Source of the DNA: Mycogone perniciosa
Taxonomy: Eukaryota; Ascomycota; Sordariomycetes; Hypocreales; Hypocreaceae
NCBI GenBank assembly: GCA_025331125.1
Contig: JAOALB010000102.1
Location: 50,382-114,381, forward strand
Reading direction: 5' to 3'
DNA length: 64,000 bases
Of the stretch, positions 58,270-64,000 are shown in pieces. How positions within the stretch are numbered: the first letter of the stretch is position 1; the number at the start of each line of letters is the position of its first letter. The notes under the pieces were generated by a model. It made no database searches. It was not told the origin of the DNA and saw only the letters and a list, made by a program, of their open reading frames with translations. A program made the position numbers and the translations under genes.

Positions 58270-58944
58270 ATGGACAATCCTCCATCACCGCCTGTGCCTG
58301 ACCGCACAGAAGAGCTGCCTCTGCGCATGGCGAAGCCCAAGCCATCCACACGGACCGCGCTCCCGAGCTCCAGACCGAGCCGCCGCAAGACATCAACCTC
58401 TTCCACCTCTTCAAGCGCTTCAGGCGCTTCAACCGCCTCAAAAGCATCAAAGTCCAAGCGCAAATCATCCATCCGTGAAACTTCCAAAGTAAAGCCACTC
58501 GACTTTGTCAGGGAAGAGTACCATGCCCAAGATCAAGAGACCTTTTGTCGCGAGGTAGCTGTCTGGACTGTCATGGAAGATCTTAAAGATGAGCTATACT
58601 GGCACGCCCCCCAGCTAGTCAGAAGCAATTCAAGCACTCGAAGCTACATCATCCGATGTCTAGCGACGAGGCCCCGAACCCTTGATTGGCAGGCGATAGA
58701 GACCCATATCCTAGTCCCACCCTCCAGATCTTGCTGTCAAAGCTTGAAAAGTACATGAGCATGGTATAGGTACAAAATAGAACCCGATCACGTCTTTCTG
58801 ATCAAGTGGCAGGGATATCCCGGTTGGTCTATAGTCCTTGGACCTTTGGAGTGGGCCAAACCAGCCTGGGATGCCAAGAAGAAAGAACAGTACTCTGCTG
58901 TGAGTGGCATATTCAAATTCATTGAAGTGAACGTGGTAGTGTAG
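58270..58944 (+). pseudogene. Ser/Lys-rich protein with out-of-frame chromodomain; broken gene or unresolved introns
   Basis: An ATG at 58270 opens a frame to 58758. It encodes MDNPPSPPVPDRTEELPLR, a Ser/Thr/Ala/Lys low-complexity tract (basic, probably disordered), then REEYHAQDQETFCREVAVWT and a Trp/Leu-rich part ending near RTLDWQ. A second frame reads LQILLSKLEKYMSM (about 58720-58765). A third (58771-58944) reads YKIEPDHVFLIKWQGYPGW, then LEWAKPAWDAKKKEQY, a clear chromodomain C-terminal half. The last frame change comes with no room for an intron of normal size (about 50 bp) and good sites. I therefore favour a frameshifted gene, but a missed splice pattern or sequencing indel is possible. 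Chromodomains bind methylated histone H3 and also occur in transposon integrases. Confidence 0.5.
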
Positions 58945-59888
58945 GAATCTCTTTCCTTGCGTCCTTTCCATAGTAGAACTCCAGGGAGAGAAGACACCTC
59001 AAGTTGAGAGCAATCTGCTTTGGGCAAACAACCATCGACATTTCATGGGCAATTCATTATGTCCGCCAGTGATATGCAAATAGACTTGAAATTGGTATAA
59101 GCATTTATCCCTATGAGTACATAAACTTATGCCTTGAACCGTTCTATGTACTATCACCTCGTCGCTGCACGAATTGTGCGTTGCTCCGCATTGTTTGCGG
59201 CTGCATCCCGCCAAGGCCTCTTGTCATACACTCAGCCTGATTCAACCCTCCCTCCCAATTCTGAATATAGTGTCACGGACCAAAATGCTCCTCCTCATTT
59301 CTCCGAGGCCTGACCGAGCCCGGTTGTCTGATATGAAAACTACATCCCCTGATTGCTTTTGACAGCGTTCGTTATAAGCGACAGTGACATCCACTCGGTG
59401 TGGTAATGAGCTGAGAGATTGTCTCAAAAATGACATCAACCATCTGATTGCAGTCATTTAATTCAGGCCAAGTTTTGTTCTCCGACAATCAATGAGCGGT
59501 CTGACTGCATGTATTATGTTGCACTGCAGTCTGCACTCTGCAGGTAAGAGCGGCCTGTTTCGTCCACCTCTATGCGTTACTCCATCAAAAGTTCTAATTT
59601 CCTTGATTCAGGGTTGCATGTGCTCAACTCTCTCCATGCCAAGTGTGTGCTTTGACTAAAGAGAGCCTGAGGAGATATATTACTTTCATGAGGGCATGTG
59701 ATCACTGATGATTGGACTGACCGGTCTGGCCGGGTCTGACATAAGTTCCTGTAGGTAAGAAGACACAGCTCCGATCACTGCATCAATGCTACGCCATAGG
59801 GATCGTGGGTGTGAAAAACATCGGCTTTTTGTGGACTACAGACTGAGAGTATGTCCTATCCAACTGTCATATCGACTTCACTCGGTCA
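58945..59888. other. Intergenic, nothing recognised
   Basis: Only short overlapping frames. A CTGCACTCTGCAG motif at about 59530 echoes the 7-bp repeat at 58204-58258. Confidence 0.35.
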
Positions 59889-60670
59889 TTAACGCGGGAG
59901 AACCTCATCCAAAAACTCAATCAGCGCTTTAATGACCTCCACAGCACTATTTCCGACATAAATGTTAAAACGTCCTTCATCTGGCACTATGTGCAACATC
60001 TTGGCCTGGGTGAAGGTCGCCATAATGTCCTTCTCATCCTTGAACAAGCAAAATATATCCCCCTCCCTAACATATACTATGACCGGCCGAGAAGTGACAT
60101 GAACATGGACGGATCCCACATCACCAGTTTATGGTAGCTTTTGAACTGTTATCTCAGTGGTCCCCATCAGTTCCGATGCATGCTACAACCTTTGTTCTTG
60201 AGGTGTAAAGACTGGCGCTCTCTTGAAAAAAGTCTCGTCGTTGTCATCAAAAAGCGGAACATGCGTCGGTTCGTTTCTATCGATCCTTGATTGGCGGTCC
60301 AGTTGCACAAATCAAAGAATCTTCTCTATCTTCTCGTCACGTATACCAAGGTCAGCTGGAGGGGCCGTGGCGATGACATCGTCAACACGCTTGTCGAGTG
60401 CCGCCGATAAAGAATATCCCTAAATGACGATCTTCGGAGCTACCTGTTTATCTTTGGCGACAAAGCTAATAGCATCGACATAGTCCTCCAATTGCTTCAC
60501 AGGATCAATATCATGACGGGGATTCCATCGCTGTCGTCGATGGATCTGTCATCGAATACGGGAACGAAAATGCCTGCTTTCTGAAAGACTTCGGCCAAAG
60601 ATGGCAGTATCACCTCTTTGGTGCAATCTGGCCGTCGGCATCATGATCAAATGACCCGCTGTGTCTTTTA
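59889..60670 (-). pseudogene. Alpha/beta-hydrolase pseudogene (dienelactone hydrolase/polyketide-transferase-like)
   Basis: Read on the minus strand from about 60660 down. Segments in order are a degraded N-terminal strand, AEVFQKAGIFVPVFDDRSI, DPVKQLEDYVDAISFVAKDK, VAPKIVI, a stop (60420-60422) where Trp is expected, then GYSLSA, the nucleophile-elbow region with Ser kept. Next come DVIATAPPADLGIRDEKIEKIL, a TGA (60312-60314) from an Arg codon, THVPLFDDNDETFFKR, YHKLVMWDPSMFMSLLGR, a frame change near 60085, and PVIVYVREGDIFCLF to the end at 59889. The usual Gly-His with the catalytic His reads DEGRF, so His is lost. This layout matches hydrolases placed beside reducing polyketide synthases, such as fumagillin-type polyketide transferases. 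Both stops are C:G to T:A type. It is inactive. Confidence 0.7.
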
Positions 60671-61394
60671 CGTATCAGTACTGACAGTCTCGTGGTTCTA
60701 TCAGCCATGCTACAGCACGTCTGACCCCTAAGTTCCTGTGGGCGTGGTTTGTGTGTGTCGGTTTTCCCTCGACAAAGCACATTTGCCGGCGATTACCTAA
60801 GACTTGAGGTAGGATCGATGGCAAGAAACAGGGTTTTGTGAGAATAATGACGAAGTAACGTAGGATATGTATTGCAGGAGGGGGAAAGGACGGGTGGGTA
60901 TCATCACGAACTTTGGTAGCGTGTCTTTATGGAGTAATGTAGTCTAAGATTCTTCGGTATTGAACGTACTCACTTTGTTTGTTTTTGGTGTTGCTTTAGT
61001 ATCTCTGTATTAATAAAGTTAGATCTTACGGGTATATATACGTGGACTCTGTCGCTCAGCTGGATGCCACCCGAGATCAAGAAGTAGATCAACAGTATGA
61101 AGGCTCATTCGTAGATGCGAAAAGCTGCTACTTAAATACACAGAATCTGCTAACTATCCGGGTCCTTGGACTACGTAATCTTGTTGTCATGATATCGCCA
61201 TTGACTTACGGATCCGGCTGTTGTTGCAAGCTAGTTAGGAATGAAGGAATGTTCCTTGGAATGAAGGACCTATCCGCTACTGAGGTTGAAAAACCCCATT
61301 GTGTTTGATTTTTATATCTATTCCTTGGGACTCTACAAAGACCCGGAGTTCTTTTGCTATATTACCATTGGCTTCCAAATCATCTCTTGTCATC
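60671..61394. promoter_or_regulatory. Former shared promoter between divergent hydrolase and PKS relics
   Basis: The two pseudogenes point away from each other with about 0.7 kb between them. GTATATATACG at 61030-61041 resembles a TATA element about 360 bp before the ketosynthase ATG. There is no independent gene; a plus-strand 88-codon frame (61042-61308) is unrecognised. Confidence 0.35.
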
Positions 61395-62345
61395 ATGAAT
61401 GCAAACGAACTTGAGCCCATTGCTGTTGTGTGCATTGCTTGTCGTTTTGCTGGTGACACGACCGATCCGGAGAGGCTGTGGCGTTTCCTTTTGCAAGGCC
61501 GCTCGGCCATGCAGGCGATTCCGCCAGAAAAGTTCAACGTTGACGCTTTTTACCACCCAGACCCCAATCGAGGAGGAACGGTAAGACTCTGACCTATGTC
61601 TTTTCCGTTCTCTTTTAGGAGAAGGCTATTTTCTGATTCAATCAAACACAGGTCAACGCCAAGGGAGGACACTTCCTCAAGGAAAGTAGCTACCGATTTG
61701 ATGCCGCCTTTTTCGATCTCTCTAAAAATCAAGTTCTTTGCATGGATCCCCAGCAAAGACTAGTACATTAAAATGTCTATGAAGCTCTTGAGAACGGTAA
61801 GTGCCTCTCCAGTTGGAATTCTCAAGACTCTCAGCGATTGGCATCATCCAGCTGGAATACCATTGAACACCACCCCACCCAATACCTCTGTATTCATCGG
61901 TTGCTTCGCCGACGATTTCAAGACGGGTATGAACAGCGATATCGAAACTAATTTTACCTATAAAGCGAGTGGCATGTACCCTGCCTTCGTAGCCAACGGA
62001 GTCAGCAGGTTCTTCGATTTCAGGGGAACCAGCGTGGCGTTGGACAGTGCATGGTCAAGCAGCTTGCTAGCTGTGGACTTGGCTTGTCAGAAATTGAGAC
62101 TAGGGGAATCTGATATGGTCATTATCCCTTTTCTGGGCTAAATTGCTCAGGAATTTATACAGTCTGGCTAACATGTTTGAATTGGGCAGTCGGTTGTAAG
62201 CGGCGTCAACCTAATCTCCCATCCCATGTTGATGCACGGCTTGAGTACTCTGTATACCTTACTTTAGGAGGCTGCGGACTATTAGAGGTCTATAGAAATT
62301 TTCTTGCAAAATGGGGATTTTGGTTTGCCTAAATCCACCAACATC
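61395..62345 (+). pseudogene. Polyketide synthase ketosynthase (N-terminal part), inactivated
   Basis: ATG 61395 begins MNANELEPIAVVCIACRF, the usual PKS start (EPIAVVGIACRF, here G to C). Intron 61581-61651 (71 bp) and intron 61797-61851 (55 bp) keep GT...AG and phase. The exons read FNVDAFYHPDPNRGGT, VNAKGGHFLKESSYRFDAAFF and MDPQQRLVH, then a TAA (61769-61771), NVYEALENG, AGIPLNTTPPNTSVFIGCF, and GVSRFFDFRGTSVALDSAWSSSL. The active site is normally DTACSSS, but TGG (62052-62054) replaces the catalytic Cys codon. The frame stops at 62139-62141. SGVNLISHPMLMHGLSTLY is still readable near 62190-62255. Nothing after about 62345 resembles KS, AT or later domains. Usual PKS length is over 2000 residues. 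It is a dead reducing-type PKS. Confidence 0.88.
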
Positions 62346-62477
62346 TTTTTCGGTCAGCACCTATTGTTTTAGGAGTTTTGAAGTGTATCTTGAATGGAGT
62401 CTCTCTGGACTGTTGCAAAGGCAGCGATAAAGTGGGCCCAGGCTTAATCCGGCTCATGATTTTCCATTTTGGCTCTT
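62346..62477. other. Short stretch between KS relic and solo LTR
   Basis: No readable PKS sequence. It may be mutated KS continuation. GCTCT at 62473-62477 is the left TSD of the following LTR. Confidence 0.4.
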
Positions 62478-62748
62478 GTTGGGTTGAGTAGGCTAAGGAC
62501 CTACCGCTTATCAGCGCTTATCAGCGCTAGGGAGCTCTTATCTGCTTACACAGCAGATACGAGCTGATATACATATCGCACAAGCGATATGTTAACTGTA
62601 TAGGCGCTTGCAACGCATACACTCTGCCTTTTCCTTTGTGTTAGCTATGTATATATATAGCGAGGCCATTCTGGCACATTCTCTGATAGAATCAAGCTTC
62701 AATACCCATCTCTCTATGCTCCCCATAGCTGTGCCACGCTCCGCCACA
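62478..62748 (+). repeat. Solo LTR of Copia C family with perfect TSD, not RIPped
   Basis: TGTTGGGTTGAGTAGGC to CCACGCTCCGCCACA, 271 bp. GCTCT stands on both sides (62473-62477 and 62749-62753). TG...CA ends are intact and CpA is frequent, so this copy is essentially unmutated and is the best available reference for the Copia C LTR. Confidence 0.95.
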
Positions 62749-63926
62749 GCTCTTTATATGGAGTAGAGCGTAAACTCTAATCTCATTAATATGCTAAGAC
62801 CATCGCATCGGCATTAAGTATGGCATTGAAGTTTATACTAGTAATAATCTTAGGTAAGACCTAAGTATAGTGCTTATCTCTTAGAGATGCTGTTGCTGTG
62901 ATTGAAGGCAATGCAGTTGCTTTAATGCGCTCTTACTCGGATACAAATCCTTGGGACGTTTATGAATGGTGGAACTTTGTTGATGCAATTAGTGGCGCGT
63001 GCCCTAAGGTTCATATAAACTAAGCAATGCGATATTTGATGTTTTATGTCATTTGCCTTGTTGTGTGCGTATGCTCTTGCAATCAGGTTCTTGAATCTAA
63101 GCTGGGAAGTGCTCAAAGCATGGAGAAAGTCTTACGACTTCCCCGTTACAGGATATGACTTCTGTCGGCATGGCTGCGACTCAAACAGCCTGAATGGACG
63201 CCAGCTGAAGAACTAAACAGAAGGCCAAAAAGGCATAAAAGCTCCTAGCAATAGGAGTAAGCTGTGCTTATAGTGAAATAGTGTCTTTATGTCTAACCAG
63301 GGACCAACATGTTATGATAATGAAATGCTTTACCAGCTATTTATATAGTTGATCCGATTTCGTTATGATGAAATGATTCATTTTTATGAAGGACTACTAA
63401 TTACTCAACTAGGTCTTGTCGATGGAGTCTCATTCTCATGTTTCCATTGCACAAGTTTACCAAAGAAATCGATAAAGTGTCCATGCGCATAGTGTCAAAG
63501 TTTGATGTCATTTATGACAACTACGATTTCTTCTTGACTATATAATGCATTTTGTCAACTTGGGCTTAGAGCACGCGTTGGTGCGATGTCTTGTACTTGG
63601 TTTACGAAGGACCCCACCAAAAAGTCAAAGTATTATTACTAGTGTCTTAAGTAGTAGTAATATATTATAAGCTTAAGTTTCTCTAGTAGGGCTTACAAGC
63701 TTCCCTCCTACACCTCCAGGTACCCTACCTTTTAGGTGCCTACTCACCAAAACTCTATAACCTTTTAACTAGCTATTAAAAAAATAAGCCTAGCAACGCT
63801 CTCTCGCCCCTCCTAGGCATTTAAAGAAAGATGGCGAATGCTATTAGACTTTAAGCAAACTAAGGATAACTAAACCTTACTGCTGCTAGGCAGGCAGTAC
63901 TTTAGCGACTTAAAAAAGAGGGCACT
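62749..63926. other. No confident gene; possible exon remnant and hairpin
   Basis: A plus-strand open stretch at about 62874-63021 ends AVALMRSYSDTNPWDVYEWW then FVDAISGACPKVHIN and a stop. A TCTCTTAG just before could be an acceptor, so this may be a last exon or a remnant. The family is not recognised. From about 63610 the composition turns repeat-like. TATTATTACTA...TAGTAGTAATA at 63631-63660 forms a near-perfect inverted repeat. C-rich blocks (CTCCTACACCTCCAGG) follow up to the LTR at 63927. Confidence 0.35.
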
Positions 63927-64000
63927 TGTGACGATCCGGGTTGATTCTCAAGGGATAAACCGAGGTTCGTGGGTTTATGTTGACAGAGAGGTCAGGGATG
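63927..64000 (-). repeat. B-family LTR, start only (cut by window end)
   Basis: TGTGACGATCCGGGTTGATTCTCAAG and on, the non-RIPped form of the start of the B2-type LTRs (1810 and 43019). The rest lies beyond the window, so solo or full-length cannot be told. Confidence 0.85.

Noticed and set aside
61395..62141. Ketosynthase as a working stand-alone KS protein
   Set aside because: The active-site Cys codon is Trp and there is an in-frame stop before it.
1..64000. CRISPR arrays, bacterial operons, rRNA or tRNA genes
   Set aside because: No regularly spaced repeats or bacterial signals were seen, and no cloverleaf-like sequence was recognised by eye; a tRNA scan would be needed to exclude tRNAs.

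Overview
The window looks like a chromosome segment of a filamentous ascomycete (Pezizomycotina), perhaps a Hypocreales-type Sordariomycete. The evidence is short introns of 55-71 bp (three of 59 bp in one gene), a fungal Cys-rich P1B metal ATPase, reducing-type polyketide ketosynthase remains, and RIP-type decay (CpA to TpA) of retrotransposons. The species cannot be named from the sequence alone.

Bases 1-43,414 are an AT-rich block with no working host gene that I can see. It is a nest of transposons. The outermost one is a Gypsy chromovirus on the minus strand (B2, 1810-43414). Inside it lies a Ty1/Copia element on the plus strand (Copia A, 3592-38761). Copia A is itself broken by a Tad-like LINE (3810-10126), a full-length second Copia (Copia C, 10843-17677), a plus-strand chromovirus (B1, 20552-35366), a 391-bp repeat (E2) and a solo LTR. 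B1 contains another chromovirus (D, 22892-29989), and D contains a second 391-bp repeat (E1). The LINE carries a solo LTR of the Copia A family. Most junctions are fixed by target-site duplications (TSDs) readable in the sequence. All coding regions are destroyed by in-frame stops, but zinc-knuckle, RT, RNase H, integrase and chromodomain relics can be read.

Bases 43,415-63,926 have ordinary base composition and hold the host genes. In order they are: a non-RIPped LINE relic; about 4 kb without a recognisable gene; a four-exon gene for a 612-residue coiled-coil, Pro-rich, PPxY-containing protein of unknown function (minus, 47820-49835); an intronless 1204-residue CrpA/Pca1-type heavy-metal ATPase (plus, 51734-55348); a 264-residue ankyrin-repeat protein (minus, 55949-56743); a Ser/Lys-rich reading frame followed, in another frame, by a chromodomain (plus, 58270-58944); and two divergent pseudogenes, an alpha/beta-hydrolase of the polyketide-transferase kind (minus, 59889-60670) and the N-terminal part of a polyketide synthase ketosynthase whose active-site Cys has become Trp (plus, 61395-62345). 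A clean solo LTR with a perfect TSD follows (62478-62748). At the right edge another B-family LTR begins, so the gene island is bracketed by retrotransposons.

The ATPase probably exports or detoxifies copper or a similar metal. The hydrolase and ketosynthase relics look like the remains of one polyketide locus that died. The other genes show no clear functional link.
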